From Longitalea arenae (GTDB lineage Bacteria; Bacteroidota; Bacteroidia; Chitinophagales; Chitinophagaceae), in contig NZ_JAFFJX010000003.1 in assembly GCF_016924755.1 (NCBI RefSeq), forward strand, positions 248,001 through 312,000: 64,000 bases of DNA, written 5' to 3'. Shown here one piece after another: positions 8,835 to 18,365 of this stretch (positions are counted from its first letter, which is position 1; each line of letters starts with the position of its first letter). A model generated the notes under the pieces. That model was not told the DNA's origin, made no database searches, and saw only the letters and a list, made by a program, of their open reading frames with translations. A program made the position numbers and the translations under genes.

Positions 8835-10817
8835 TCACCACTTCCCCTCCAGCATCTTCATAAAATACCCTCCTACCACACTTCTTGCCTGGAAACCCAC
8901 CTGTTTACCATTGGTGGTTTCGTGCCAGTCGCTCAGGGGGACCCTTGTTGGCGTTTCTGTAAGATACGCATAAACGGGGTTGATCAGTGCATTAAAATCG
9001 GCCGGTTTATCGGCCAGGGTAGCCGTCCAGATGATCCAGTCAGATTTGGTATAGGTCTTCCGGCTGTCGAGCGGCAAGCCATAAGTATTCTGTTTGGTGA
9101 GATAATACCTGATCTCCTTTTCATATACCTCAGCCGGGAAAAGATGGAGCTTTAATATTTTATCCCAGGCCAGGTTGTACTTCTGGCTCCAGGTATTTTT
9201 GTCGGCAAAGGTCAACGCATAATGATCGCCATCGTGGGCCAGCTCCATCCATTTTTTCACCATCTCCTTCGCCATAGCGTGGTATTTTGCGGCGGTATCT
9301 TTTTCCTTAAGCATATCAGCCAATAACGCATAACAGCCGATCCCTACAATGGCTTTTACCGATAGGTTGGCATTTCGCGCCAGGTGCCCGGCAAAATCAT
9401 CGGTACATAACTGGTTGGCAGGATCAAACCCTTCCCGGCTTAAATACTGCACCCAGGTGCTGAGCGCCTTCCAGTGTTTTCTGGCGTAATTGGCGTTGCC
9501 CTCCGCTTTGGCAATGGCTGCGGTCAGAATGATCATATTGCCTGACTCTTCCACCGGCATATCCTCGCCATAGGTTTGTCCGTTCGCCAGCGGATAAGTT
9601 CCCAGGTCATGGGCCGCGAAGGGTTTATTAAAGCGGCCGCTTTCCGAATAATAAAAAATACCATTCAGCATACCTTTCAACAACTCCGGATTGTACAGGA
9701 GGAATAAAGGCGCAGAGGGATAGGTCACATCTACGGTATTGATAGAGCCATTGCTATAATTTTCCTTCGACAGGAACAACAATTCCCCCTGCGGGTCTTT
9801 AACGATCTTATGCGCGGCAATACATTGGCGGTAAGCGGCCACACATAACTGGGCATATTTCTCGCCGCCTGCTTTTTTAACATCGGCATATAGTTTCTCA
9901 TCAAAAGCGCTGCATTGTTTCAATATGGTTTTGTAATCAGCGGCAGCGGTGGCTAGTTCTTTTTCGATGGTACGCCCTTCCGCCCTCCATACCGGCGGAA
10001 GGTTCTGATTGAAATATTGAACAGCATACAGGTCATCATAGCCCAGCATAATGAATTGTTCCTGCGGGCTGCGGCTGCTTTGCAGGGCGGGCAGTACGGT
10101 CTTTAATGACAGCTGCCTGCCGGTGATTGAATCAGCTGTGGGGATGAATGCGGGAAGATCCTTGTCAGCCTCCACGATCGCCTGTTCAGCGCCTGCCGGT
10201 GAAGCCACATACAAATAGCCCCAGTCAATCCGCAGATCATCCCCTTTCTTTTGTAAGACCGGCTGTGCTACCGAACCGGCTTTGATCACCGGCCATTTAG
10301 CTGCGGTCATGTATTTTACGGCAGTGACCTCCTGCTCAGGTTTGTTGATGCACACATTGGTAGATACGCTGATACTTGCCTGCGTCTTATGCGTTTTGCC
10401 ATCGTTCGATTGCACGATGAGTGAAATATAGGAAACGGGCCGCGTGAGCACCGCCCAGTTGTTTAACAATAAAGGAGAGGTGAATTGCACCTGCAGGTCA
10501 ACAGCACCACAGGTGTAACGGTAAATGGTGCGCGTAGCAGTAACAGTTACTTCTTTTTTTACGGCAACCGCTTCCTGTTTGCCATTGCCTTTCCCCAGGA
10601 ACCGGTAATACCTGCCATCAACGAGCAGCCAGCCGGTCAATGCCTGCTCAGCACCCGTCCAGTGTTTTGCATTTTCTGCAGTAAGATCATCGGTGAATGA
10701 CCAGATGCTGAAATAAGGGTCGTGGGTGATCAAAGGATAGGCAGGCATTTTTTTAACCTGGGCAGAAATTACAATTGAAAAAAGCAGGAAAACAGGCAGT
10801 AAAATAGTATTTTTCAT
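8835..10817 (-). CDS. Glutaminase A (GtaA)-like secreted protein, DUF4964/5127/4965/1793 architecture
   Basis: This 660-residue protein has a Sec signal (MKNTILLPVFLLFSIVISAQ). DUF4964/DUF5127-like regions follow (YPLITHDPYFSIWSF, HWTGAEQALTGWLLVDG), then an alpha/alpha-barrel-like DUF4965/DUF1793 part (residues about 300-655) with YGEDMPVEESGNM and PLSDWHETT. These are family hallmarks of the fungal GtaA-type glutaminase group. Bacteroidota members are often about 800 residues; this one ends right after the catalytic-type domain and lacks a C-terminal extension. Glutaminase activity is assigned by family only, since bacterial homologues are little characterised. It is in tandem with the metallophosphoesterase. 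Confidence 0.82.
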   Translation of the reverse strand: MKNTILLPVFLLFSIVISAQVKKMPAYPLITHDPYFSIWSFTDDLTAENAKHWTGAEQALTGWLLVDGRYYRFLGKGNGKQEAVAVKKEVTVTATRTIYRYTCGAVDLQVQFTSPLLLNNWAVLTRPVSYISLIVQSNDGKTHKTQASISVSTNVCINKPEQEVTAVKYMTAAKWPVIKAGSVAQPVLQKKGDDLRIDWGYLYVASPAGAEQAIVEADKDLPAFIPTADSITGRQLSLKTVLPALQSSRSPQEQFIMLGYDDLYAVQYFNQNLPPVWRAEGRTIEKELATAAADYKTILKQCSAFDEKLYADVKKAGGEKYAQLCVAAYRQCIAAHKIVKDPQGELLFLSKENYSNGSINTVDVTYPSAPLFLLYNPELLKGMLNGIFYYSESGRFNKPFAAHDLGTYPLANGQTYGEDMPVEESGNMIILTAAIAKAEGNANYARKHWKALSTWVQYLSREGFDPANQLCTDDFAGHLARNANLSVKAIVGIGCYALLADMLKEKDTAAKYHAMAKEMVKKWMELAHDGDHYALTFADKNTWSQKYNLAWDKILKLHLFPAEVYEKEIRYYLTKQNTYGLPLDSRKTYTKSDWIIWTATLADKPADFNALINPVYAYLTETPTRVPLSDWHETTNGKQVGFQARSVVGGYFMKMLEGKW

Positions 10818-10842
10818 ATGCAGGAAAAGTAATTACGATGTA

Positions 10843-10850
10843 TACATTTG
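10843..10850 (+). promoter_or_regulatory. Candidate -7 box TACATTTG upstream of the P-type ATPase
   Basis: An exact TAnnTTTG (Bacteroidota sigma-A -7 consensus) about 128 bp before the ATPase ATG. No clear TTG lies 17-23 bp upstream, so support is partial. Confidence 0.35.
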
Positions 10851-10977
10851 CAACAAATACTGACCCCGATCAGGCCGGAATATTGCATATGTTCAGGATG
10901 TGTTATAGTATAATGGTCGAATTTAAGGCGTTTAGCAACTTTCAAACCCGATTGACTGTAAAAAAATAATTACCATA

Positions 10978-13557
10978 ATGAACTGGCATACTTCTTCTAT
11001 AGACGACGTTTTAAAAGAACTTCAAAGCCAGCCCGATGGCCTATCTACCGATGAAGCAGCTAAAAGGATGCAACAGTATGGCCCCAATCAGTTGCAGGAA
11101 AAAAAGAAAAAACCGGCCTGGGTCCTGTTCCTCGTACAGTTCAAAGATGTTATGATCCTGATCCTGATGGTGGCCGCCATCATTTCTGCCATCGTTGGCG
11201 ACCTCAAGGACATGATCGTGATTTTGTTTATAATTGTCATTAACGCCATCGTTGGTTTTGTGCAGGAATACCGGGCTGAAAAAGCGATGGAGGCCTTGAA
11301 GAAAATGTCGGCAGCCCATGTGCGGGTGAGAAGGAATAAACGGGTAGAACAAATTCCCGCTGCAGAAGTAGTACCGGGAGATATTGTTTTACTGGAAGCC
11401 GGAGATATGGTGGGCGCTGATCTCCGCATCCGCGAAAGCCATGCATTGAAAATAGAAGAAGCTTCTTTGACCGGGGAATCACAGGCCGTAGATAAATCGG
11501 CTGACGCCCTCACAACAGAAGATGTGCCCCTTGGTGATCGTATTAACATGGCCTATAAAAGCACCCTCGTTACCGCCGGTAATGGAACCGGCGTAGTAGT
11601 GGCCACCGGCATGCAAACCGAGATCGGTAAAATTGCCGGTATGCTGCAGGAAAAAGAGGCCACCACGCCATTGCAACAACGCCTGGCCGACTTCAGTAAA
11701 AAATTATCTTTTATAGTGCTGGGCATCTGCCTGGTCTTGTACTTTATCGGCATCCTGCGCGGCGAAAAACCGGTGAACATGCTGCTTACCACCATCTCGC
11801 TGGCGGTAGCGGCTATTCCTGAAGCGCTGCCGGCTGTAATTACCATTGCGCTGGCCCTGGGCGCTAAAAAGCTGGTGAGAAAAAATGCGCTCATCCGCAA
11901 ACTGCCTGCTGTTGAGACCCTTGGGTCTGTAACGTATATCTGTACCGATAAAACCGGTACGCTTACGCAGAACCAGATGACCGTACAGGAGATCTGGCAG
12001 TATGATCAATCAGACCTTTCCATTCCCGGCATACAAAAAGACCAGGTTTTGCTGCTGGTGATGAGCCTGAACCACGAAACACAGGAAGATCATACCAATA
12101 ACAACAAACGAAAAGGCGACCCTACCGAGGTAGCCCTGGTAGAATATGCTGTTCAACAGGAAAAATACGATAAGAAATGGGAAGCGGCTTTTCCCCGGAA
12201 ACAGGAACTGCCCTTCGATTCAGACCGTAAGCTGATGACCACCGTACACGCGGTGAACAATGAATTCCTCGTCATTACCAAAGGCGCGCTGGAATCTGTA
12301 TTAAAGATCTGCCGCGCCGCCAATGAAGAACAGATCAACACAAAGAGCGATAAACTGGCAGCAGCGGGACAGCGCGTCATTGCCTACTCCTGCAAACTCA
12401 TAAAAGAATTGCCCAAAGAAGGCGACTTTGAAGCGCTGGAAAGCGATCAACATTTTTGCGGACTGGCAGGAATGATCGATCCGCCGCGGCCAGAGGCGCG
12501 CAAAGCCATTGAAGAATGTAAAACTGCCGGTATTGTACCGGTAATGATCACCGGCGACCACCCGATAACTGCCGCTGCCATTGCCCGTGAGATGGGCATC
12601 CTGCAGCACCAGAGTGATAAAACAGTGACAGGTGTGGAGCTGGAGAAGATTTCCGATGAGGACCTCGACAATGAGATCACCCAGATAAAAGTATACGCCC
12701 GTGTATCGCCCCAGCAAAAACTGCGGATCGTTAAAACCCTGCAGAAAAAGGATCAGTTCGTGGCCATGACCGGCGACGGGGTGAATGATGCGCCTGCCCT
12801 GAAACGTGCCAATATCGGTGTGGCCATGGGCATCACCGGAACCGATGTATCGAAAGAAGCCGCTGCCATGATCCTGCTCGACGATAATTTCGCTACCATT
12901 GTAAAAGCGGTGAAAGAAGGCCGCCGCATTTATGACAATATCAGGCGCTTCATCCGCTATGTACTGGCCTGTAACTTTGCAGAAATACTCACCATCTTCA
13001 TTGCTCCTATCGTCGGTTTGCCGATCCCGTTACTGCCTATTCATATTTTGTGGATCAACCTGGTAACAGATAGTTTACCCGGGCTGGCACTGGCGGGGGA
13101 AAGAGCCGATACCAAAGTGATGCAGCGACCGCCGCGGGATCCCCGAGAAAGCATTTTTGCGGTGGGTTTAGGTTTTAATGTGATCTGGGTGGGCGTGCTC
13201 ATGGCTGCGGTTGGACTGGTGACCCAGGCATGGTCGATTCATCATGGTGATGCACACTGGCAAACCATGGTGTTTACCGTACTTTGTTTCAGCCAGATGG
13301 GGCACGCGCTCGTATCGCGCAGTGAACACGAGTATATTTTCCGGCTGGGCGTATTCTCGAACCGGCCATTGATCGGCGCTATTGCACTCACCTTTATTTT
13401 ACAGATCGCCATCATTTATACACCGTTCCTGAACAAGATCTTCAATACAGCGCCCCTTACCTGGAGAGAACTGGGCATATGTCTCCTGATCTCCACCATC
13501 ACATTCCATGCGGTGGAATTTGAAAAATTTATAAAGAAGAGAATGGGCAAAAATTAA
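10978..13557 (+). CDS. Type II P-type cation ATPase (calcium-type)
   Basis: The 859-residue pump has the full type II plan: N-terminal cation-ATPase domain, TGES actuator loop (LTGESQAVDKSA), M4 motif PEALPAV, phosphorylation motif DKTGTLT (Asp324), hinge TGDGVNDAPALK and a C-terminal block of membrane helices with NLVTDSLPG in M6. M5 has NFAEILTIF. The Glu/Asn/Asp pattern is that of Ca2+-transporting SERCA/PMR1-like pumps, with Ala replacing the common Gly in PEGLPAV. It would export Ca2+ (or Mn2+) from the cytoplasm. Ion specificity is not proven by sequence. Its stop codon directly abuts the stop codon of the convergent BNR gene. Confidence 0.92.
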   Translation: MNWHTSSIDDVLKELQSQPDGLSTDEAAKRMQQYGPNQLQEKKKKPAWVLFLVQFKDVMILILMVAAIISAIVGDLKDMIVILFIIVINAIVGFVQEYRAEKAMEALKKMSAAHVRVRRNKRVEQIPAAEVVPGDIVLLEAGDMVGADLRIRESHALKIEEASLTGESQAVDKSADALTTEDVPLGDRINMAYKSTLVTAGNGTGVVVATGMQTEIGKIAGMLQEKEATTPLQQRLADFSKKLSFIVLGICLVLYFIGILRGEKPVNMLLTTISLAVAAIPEALPAVITIALALGAKKLVRKNALIRKLPAVETLGSVTYICTDKTGTLTQNQMTVQEIWQYDQSDLSIPGIQKDQVLLLVMSLNHETQEDHTNNNKRKGDPTEVALVEYAVQQEKYDKKWEAAFPRKQELPFDSDRKLMTTVHAVNNEFLVITKGALESVLKICRAANEEQINTKSDKLAAAGQRVIAYSCKLIKELPKEGDFEALESDQHFCGLAGMIDPPRPEARKAIEECKTAGIVPVMITGDHPITAAAIAREMGILQHQSDKTVTGVELEKISDEDLDNEITQIKVYARVSPQQKLRIVKTLQKKDQFVAMTGDGVNDAPALKRANIGVAMGITGTDVSKEAAAMILLDDNFATIVKAVKEGRRIYDNIRRFIRYVLACNFAEILTIFIAPIVGLPIPLLPIHILWINLVTDSLPGLALAGERADTKVMQRPPRDPRESIFAVGLGFNVIWVGVLMAAVGLVTQAWSIHHGDAHWQTMVFTVLCFSQMGHALVSRSEHEYIFRLGVFSNRPLIGAIALTFILQIAIIYTPFLNKIFNTAPLTWRELGICLLISTITFHAVEFEKFIKKRMGKN

Positions 13558-14640
13558 TTATTCAACGACATAAGCATAGGGATACAACAGCGTTTTCCAA
13601 CTGATGCCTCCGTCGGCGGTGAGGTACAATTTCTGGTCGCCGTACATTATACCATTCTGATCATCCTGGAAATGCAGTTTTTTCATATTGAGGTATTCGT
13701 ATCCTTCGCTGGAAACCGTATTCCAGGTAACGCCGGTATCGCTGCTTTTTACCAGGCTTTCTTTGGTTAACCCATAAATGGTATGTTGGTTTACCATGTG
13801 GGCAAATGTGAGCTTCAGATCGGCGGCAGGCTTCTTCCAGGTTTTGCCGCTATCGGGTGAAACATATACATTGCCAAAATCTTCAATTGCACAGATATTG
13901 CCTTTGCTACCGAGCTGCAAACCGGTGATCACCCGGTTGTCTATAGCTTTCGGTTCACTCCAGGTACGGCCCGTATCGCGGGTTCTGGAGATGAAACTGC
14001 TGTAAGAACTATTTTTGTACAACAACATATAGCCGGTGCTGTCATCTGCGAACTTGATATTCATGGGTTGAAACGCATCGTCAAAATAACTGATACGCAC
14101 CGCTTCGTGGGTGGTAAGATCCAATTTGTAGAATTTGCGGCTGTCTGCGGTGGTCAGCGCCTTTTGCTGATAGGCGAGCATCAGGAAATTAGGGTTCACA
14201 TAACTGGCGGATACCAGTTCGGTGGAATTGAATCCGGCCGTATTGATAGCCGGACTGAATGCAGCCGGAACAACCGTAGTCCAGGTGGTTCCATAATCCT
14301 TTGAATAATGTAAGACCGGCGCCAGGGCACTTCCTGAAGCAACGACGATAGTATTTCCATTGTAACTGAATGGCGTTATTTTCGCATTTGGCAGCGAATA
14401 CGGGCCATAGGTAAAATTCCTGAACTGATCAGTTGTCTGGAAATAGCTGTTGGTGGTAATACCACGAATGCCCGTGGTGCTGTCGAGCCGTACATCCAAC
14501 AGGCTGTTATCTTTAATTAGGACTTTGATATTTGCATTGATGACAGGTTCCGTAGGAATGCTGGTTATCATAAACCGGTCCTTATCGCCACAACCCCAGG
14601 CCACCGCACCCATCAAAAAAAGAAAGTATAATTTTTTCAT
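13558..14640 (-). CDS. Lipoprotein with BNR/Asp-box beta-propeller repeats
   Basis: The 360-residue protein begins with a lipoprotein signal (MKKLYFLFLMGAVAWGC, lipobox Cys17). It contains at least five Asp-box-like motifs of the S-x-D-x-G-x-T-W type (SKDYGTTW, SRDTGRTWS, SPDSGKTWK, SSDTGVTWN, TADGGISWK). These indicate a sialidase-like or YCF48-like beta-propeller on the cell envelope. No sialidase catalytic residues are recognised, so a scaffold or binding role is more likely. Its stop codon is immediately next to that of the ATPase, with no intergenic DNA. Confidence 0.8.
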   Translation of the reverse strand: MKKLYFLFLMGAVAWGCGDKDRFMITSIPTEPVINANIKVLIKDNSLLDVRLDSTTGIRGITTNSYFQTTDQFRNFTYGPYSLPNAKITPFSYNGNTIVVASGSALAPVLHYSKDYGTTWTTVVPAAFSPAINTAGFNSTELVSASYVNPNFLMLAYQQKALTTADSRKFYKLDLTTHEAVRISYFDDAFQPMNIKFADDSTGYMLLYKNSSYSSFISRTRDTGRTWSEPKAIDNRVITGLQLGSKGNICAIEDFGNVYVSPDSGKTWKKPAADLKLTFAHMVNQHTIYGLTKESLVKSSDTGVTWNTVSSEGYEYLNMKKLHFQDDQNGIMYGDQKLYLTADGGISWKTLLYPYAYVVE

Positions 14641-14685
14641 CTGAAAATGTTTATGGTCTTTTACCAGATGTAAGCGTGTATCAGG

Positions 14686-15435
14686 TTATTTTTTGAAATT
14701 CAGGTTAACGCCAACGCTCAGGTTGATAGAGCTGCAGTTGTATACTTTTTTCTCCTGCATGATAATACCTGCTGCCAGCATCTCGCGAACCAGCTCGGGA
14801 TTTACGGTCATTTCGGGTTTATAGTATTCATAATCGAGCTTTACATACAGATCTCCTGAACGAACGACCATAATACCAGCATCGAAGGAAATTCCGGAAC
14901 CGGTAAGCACTTTATCTGTAGTAGTAAAAGCAGGCGTTGCCGTCTTTTCATCATTTATTTTAGTGAACTGGTTTACCGACCAGTTCTGATCAACTCTGAG
15001 GATCGGAAAAAACGAGTATTTCTTTACGGTAAATGCGTTGTATTGTAATTCAATGCCTGCTTTCCAGGTGCGGAATGCTTCGCGCTGGGTTTCGCCCAGG
15101 TTGGCATCTTTAAAATAATATTTCAATCCACCCAATGGCCGGATCCATAACTTGTCTTTCAGGAAAGCTGTTTTTACCCCTGCAGAAGCATTGAGACCGC
15201 CTTTAAAAACATCGCTGATATCTGCGTTGCCCGGACTCGCAAAGCCTGCATCGAAATCAACAGTAAACTTCCATTGCTTTTTAACCTTCGGCTTTTTTTG
15301 TTTACCCTTTTCAATGGTTATTACCGGAGAAACGGTCGTCTGTTGGGTTGCGGGAGCAACCTGCGCCTTTGCGGCATGCTGGAAGAACAGTACAGAAAAG
15401 ACCCATAGGATACAACGGATGCAAAGGGTTTTCAT
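14686..15435 (-). CDS. Outer-membrane beta-barrel-like protein
   Basis: A 249-residue secreted protein with start chosen at 15435 (MKTLCIRCILWVFSVLFF, then AKA cleavage). The body has a basic linker (KKPKVKKQW) and alternating hydrophobic strands, ending SINLSVGVNLNFKK with a C-terminal aromatic-type strand, as in small porin-like or OmpW/OmpA-barrel-like proteins. No specific family is recognised. It is 45 bp downstream of the BNR gene start in the same orientation, so the two may be co-transcribed. Confidence 0.65.
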   Translation of the reverse strand: MKTLCIRCILWVFSVLFFQHAAKAQVAPATQQTTVSPVITIEKGKQKKPKVKKQWKFTVDFDAGFASPGNADISDVFKGGLNASAGVKTAFLKDKLWIRPLGGLKYYFKDANLGETQREAFRTWKAGIELQYNAFTVKKYSFFPILRVDQNWSVNQFTKINDEKTATPAFTTTDKVLTGSGISFDAGIMVVRSGDLYVKLDYEYYKPEMTVNPELVREMLAAGIIMQEKKVYNCSSINLSVGVNLNFKK

Positions 15436-15645
15436 TGGATATTTTTTATGGTCAGGCTTACAAAAATTAAAAATGGTCATACGTTATGTATGCCATATAT
15501 CTACGCTAATTAACATGTAAAACCAGCAACGGATCAATACCATATGCCGGATCTTACGAATAAGCGCTTCAGGACGGCTATAAAACGCTAATGTCCATGC
15601 CGGTATTGTAGAACGGTGTGATTATTTGAGAATGTGCCGGTTAGA

Positions 15646-15755
15646 AGAGTTCAGTTGGCAGTTCGCAGTTGGCAGTTCGCAGTTGGCAAGTCATTCATCG
15701 CCCAGATACAGTTCACAGTTTAAAGTAAACTTTCCATTACCTTAAACTGTGAACT
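15646..15755. repeat. AGTTGGCAGTTCGC tandem repeat plus a 14-bp hairpin
   Basis: 15646-15691 holds alternating AGTTGGC/AGTTCGC 7-bp words, related to 44644-44704 and 59213-59242. At 15710-15755 a perfect 14-bp inverted repeat (AGTTCACAGTTTAA/TTAAACTGTGAACT, 18-nt loop) is followed on the plus strand by TTTTGATTT. No plus-strand gene ends here, so a terminator role is not obvious. The rest of the gap 15436-15791 shows nothing else. Confidence 0.75.
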
Positions 15756-15791
15756 TTTTGATTTAAGAACTTCGGCTTTCGGGTTGAAGTT

Positions 15792-15986
15792 TTACTGTTT
15801 TGCCGGCTGTTCAGAAGGTTCTTCTACCGGAATTTCTCCAGGCGAAGTACCACCGGGATCATCTTCAGGTATAATTTCAGGCTCCTGGAAAGGTGGTGTT
15901 GGCCTGTCAGGAATTATTTCTGGTGATATATCCGGATCTTCTGGCTTGGGTATTTCCGGGTTTTCCGGGTTTATCTTTTTGGCCAT
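15792..15986 (-). CDS. Small Pro/Glu-rich low-complexity protein
   Basis: A 64-residue protein starting MAKKINPENPEIPKPEDPD and composed almost entirely of P, E, D, I and S in PEI/PEP-like words. There is no signal or membrane segment; it is predicted to be disordered. The minus-strand reading is preferred over the Gly/Ser-rich plus-strand reading because it has a clean ATG and resembles small acidic Pro-Glu proteins seen in Bacteroidota. Function unknown. Confidence 0.6.
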   Translation of the reverse strand: MAKKINPENPEIPKPEDPDISPEIIPDRPTPPFQEPEIIPEDDPGGTSPGEIPVEEPSEQPAKQ

Positions 15987-16090
15987 AGTATTTCGTTTAT
16001 GGCGAAAATGCAAAAGCCATTCCACGCCATATGCTTAGCGGGAAACGCCACGGTTAAGTATTGCTGGCATAATTGTTCCATTGATCATAT

Positions 16091-16720
16091 ATGCAAGCTC
16101 AGCCAATATTTCAGGATAGAATGGATGCAGGACTGGCCCTGTCGCGCCATTTACAACATTGCAAAAATGTTGATGGTGTAACGCTGGCTGTACCGCGTGG
16201 GGGTGTGCCTGTAGCCCTGCCCATCGCGAGGATCCTGAAACTTCCCTTAGAGATCATTCTGTCAAAAAAGATAGGTCACCCCCTGCACAAAGAGTTTGCG
16301 ATCGGTGCGGTGAGCTTAACCGGACAGATCATTGCGCCGAATGCCTTTGCCTCGGATGCATATATCAGGGAAGAAACGGAAAATATCCGTGAGGAATTAA
16401 AGGCGATGTATGAAAGGTTCATGGGCGATAAAAAACCAACACCGGTGAAAGGCAAGACCGTTATCATCATTGATGATGGCATTGCTACCGGGCATACTTT
16501 GTTAAGCACGGTGGAAATGATCAAAAAAGAAGCGCCGAAAAAGATCATCGTAGCGGTACCGGTAGCAGCGCAACAGGCCGCGCAAAAAATAAGTGAAGTA
16601 TGTGATGAGTTCATTTGCGCCTGGATACCTTCGCAGTTCCGCTCTGTAGGTGAGTTCTATGAAAATTTTACGCAGGTTACTGATGAAGAAGTGATCAGTA
16701 TGCTGAGCCCGTTAACCTAG
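16091..16720 (+). CDS. Phosphoribosyltransferase-fold protein
   Basis: This 209-residue protein has a type I PRTase fold with the PRPP-binding motif VIIIDDGIATGHTLL (about residues 120-135), the AVPRGGVPVA loop near residue 40 and a ComF-like C-terminus (CDEFICAWIPSQFRSVGEFY). Family members of this stand-alone type have no fixed substrate. An alternative ATG lies 10 codons in. The neighbouring gene on the opposite strand encodes an HPF/RaiA-type factor, a pairing that hints at a stress role (inference). Confidence 0.85.
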   Translation: MQAQPIFQDRMDAGLALSRHLQHCKNVDGVTLAVPRGGVPVALPIARILKLPLEIILSKKIGHPLHKEFAIGAVSLTGQIIAPNAFASDAYIREETENIREELKAMYERFMGDKKPTPVKGKTVIIIDDGIATGHTLLSTVEMIKKEAPKKIIVAVPVAAQQAAQKISEVCDEFICAWIPSQFRSVGEFYENFTQVTDEEVISMLSPLT

Positions 16721-16746
16721 CACTTACCACTTAGAACTATCAACTT

Positions 16747-17100
16747 CTAAACTTTAACCGTGCTCGTTATCTGGTCAGGCAATCCGAGATCCAGTCTTGC
16801 CTGTTCCCGCACGGCTTTTTCGAGTTCATTCACGGCCAAACAGGCGCTTTCATTAAAACTGGCTGAGCGGCGATGCACAAAGAGGGAATCACCATACATG
16901 GTAAGCCTGATCTCACAGATCTTGTTTTCCTGTGGTGAAGCAGCAGTATCGTCTCGCAGTATAATTTCGGCTTTTACAACATCTTTGATCAGGTGGGAAA
17001 ATGATAGTACTTTCTCCTTGATGGGTTTTAATATGGATTCATTTACTTCCGAATGCGGGGCATGAATCTCAATTATCATTGACTCAAATCGGAATGCCAT
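16747..17100 (-). CDS. HPF/RaiA-like ribosome-associated factor
   Basis: About 117 residues (starting MAFRFESMIIEIHAP; the second ATG at 17079 is equally possible) with a beta-alpha-beta-beta-beta-alpha layout of the S30AE/HPF family: NESILKPIKEKVLSF helix, VKAEIILRDD strand, KICEIRLTMYGDSLFVHRRS strands, then a long amphipathic helix ELEKAVREQARLDLG. It lacks the long C-terminal dimerisation domain, so it is a short-form type. Expected to bind the ribosome and inhibit translation at rest. Sequence divergence makes this moderate confidence. Confidence 0.7.
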   Translation of the reverse strand: MAFRFESMIIEIHAPHSEVNESILKPIKEKVLSFSHLIKDVVKAEIILRDDTAASPQENKICEIRLTMYGDSLFVHRRSASFNESACLAVNELEKAVREQARLDLGLPDQITSTVKV

Positions 17101-17231
17101 ATAAAATAGTGTATATCCTAAGTTACGACTATAAATGCAATTAAAAACGCAGCAGCAGGGCTTTAACAACTGACCCGCCGGCGGCACCAATAACACCCCA
17201 ACTGTAACTTAATGATAAACAAGCATCAGGC

Positions 17232-18365
17232 TTACTGCGTACGGTTCGACAAGGTCATGTCCCAATCCTTCCATACCGGTTCATACCCGATGGAAGAAAT
17301 GACCTGCGCCATTTCCGCCGGGCTTCGTTCGTCGGCTATTTCAAACTGCTCCAGGGATTCCGGCTCCACTGCATAACCACCGGGATTGGTCTTTGACCCC
17401 GCACTGATCGATGTGATGCCCAATTTTATCACATGATCGCGGAAGCGCGGCAGCTCACGGGTTGATAAAGACAATTCCACTTCCTGGTTGAAGATCCGCC
17501 AGGCACAGATCAACTGCACCAGCTCGCGGTCAACCATTTCCACTTTTGGTTCCAGTCCGCCCGAGAAAGGCCGCAAGCGGGGAAAAGAGATACTGTATTT
17601 TGTTTGCCAGTAAGTACGCTCCAAATATTGCAAATGCAGGGCTGTAAAGAACGAATCGGTGCGCCAGTCTTCCAAACCTATCAGGATACCCAAACCGATC
17701 TTGTGCACTCCTGCCCTGCCCAGGCGGTCAGGCGTTTCAATACGGTATTGAAAATTCGATTTCTTTCCTTTCGGATGATGTTTTTTATAATCCTCGCGAT
17801 GGTAGGTTTCCTGGTATACCAGCACCGTATGCAAACCGGCTGCGATCAGTTCGCGGTAATCCTCCTCATCGAGTGGCTGCACTTCCATGGAGATATGGGC
17901 AAAATGATCACGTAATAAATGGATCGCATTTTTAAAATACGGCACATGCACCGTATGATTGGCTTCGCCGGTCACCAGCAATACATGCTCATATCCCATC
18001 GATTTGATGGCAGCCGCTTCCTGCAGGATCTCGGTGGCCGTGAGTGTTCTGCGCCGTACTTTGTTATCGAGACTGAACCCGCAATAGGTACAGATATTAT
18101 TGCATTCATTGGAAAGATACATGGGCACATACATCTGTATCGTTTTCCCGAATCGTTGCTGGGTAAGTTGCTGGCTTAATTGAGCCATCGGTTCCAGGTA
18201 AGCAGCTGCAGCGGGCGAGATCAATGCCATAAAATCTTCGAGCGATCTGCCGGGCTTTGTTAAAGCAGCTTCCACATCGGCCGCTGTTTTACTGTAAATA
18301 CGTTCCTTTACCTCGTTCCAGTTATACCTTTCGAATATATTGATAAAACTATCCATAGTGTTCAT
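17232..18365 (-). CDS. thiH: 2-iminoacetate synthase ThiH (radical SAM)
   Basis: The 377-residue protein cleaves tyrosine to dehydroglycine for thiazole formation. The radical-SAM cluster motif CxxxCxxC is at Cys88, 92 and 95 ([13 protein letters not shown]), followed by the BATS-type C-terminal region. Length matches ThiH. It is the last gene of the thi operon and overlaps the end of thiG by 17 bp (8 bp if the ATG at 18356 is used), which implies coupled translation. Using ThiH instead of the oxidase ThiO is typical of Bacteroidota. Confidence 0.95.
   Translation of the reverse strand: MNTMDSFINIFERYNWNEVKERIYSKTAADVEAALTKPGRSLEDFMALISPAAAAYLEPMAQLSQQLTQQRFGKTIQMYVPMYLSNECNNICTYCGFSLDNKVRRRTLTATEILQEAAAIKSMGYEHVLLVTGEANHTVHVPYFKNAIHLLRDHFAHISMEVQPLDEEDYRELIAAGLHTVLVYQETYHREDYKKHHPKGKKSNFQYRIETPDRLGRAGVHKIGLGILIGLEDWRTDSFFTALHLQYLERTYWQTKYSISFPRLRPFSGGLEPKVEMVDRELVQLICAWRIFNQEVELSLSTRELPRFRDHVIKLGITSISAGSKTNPGGYAVEPESLEQFEIADERSPAEMAQVISSIGYEPVWKDWDMTLSNRTQ

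Noticed and set aside
15784-16038. Gly/Ser-rich plus-strand ORF overlapping the Pro/Glu-rich gene
   Set aside because: It is the complement of a Pro/Glu repeat, with no family and a worse context than the minus-strand reading.
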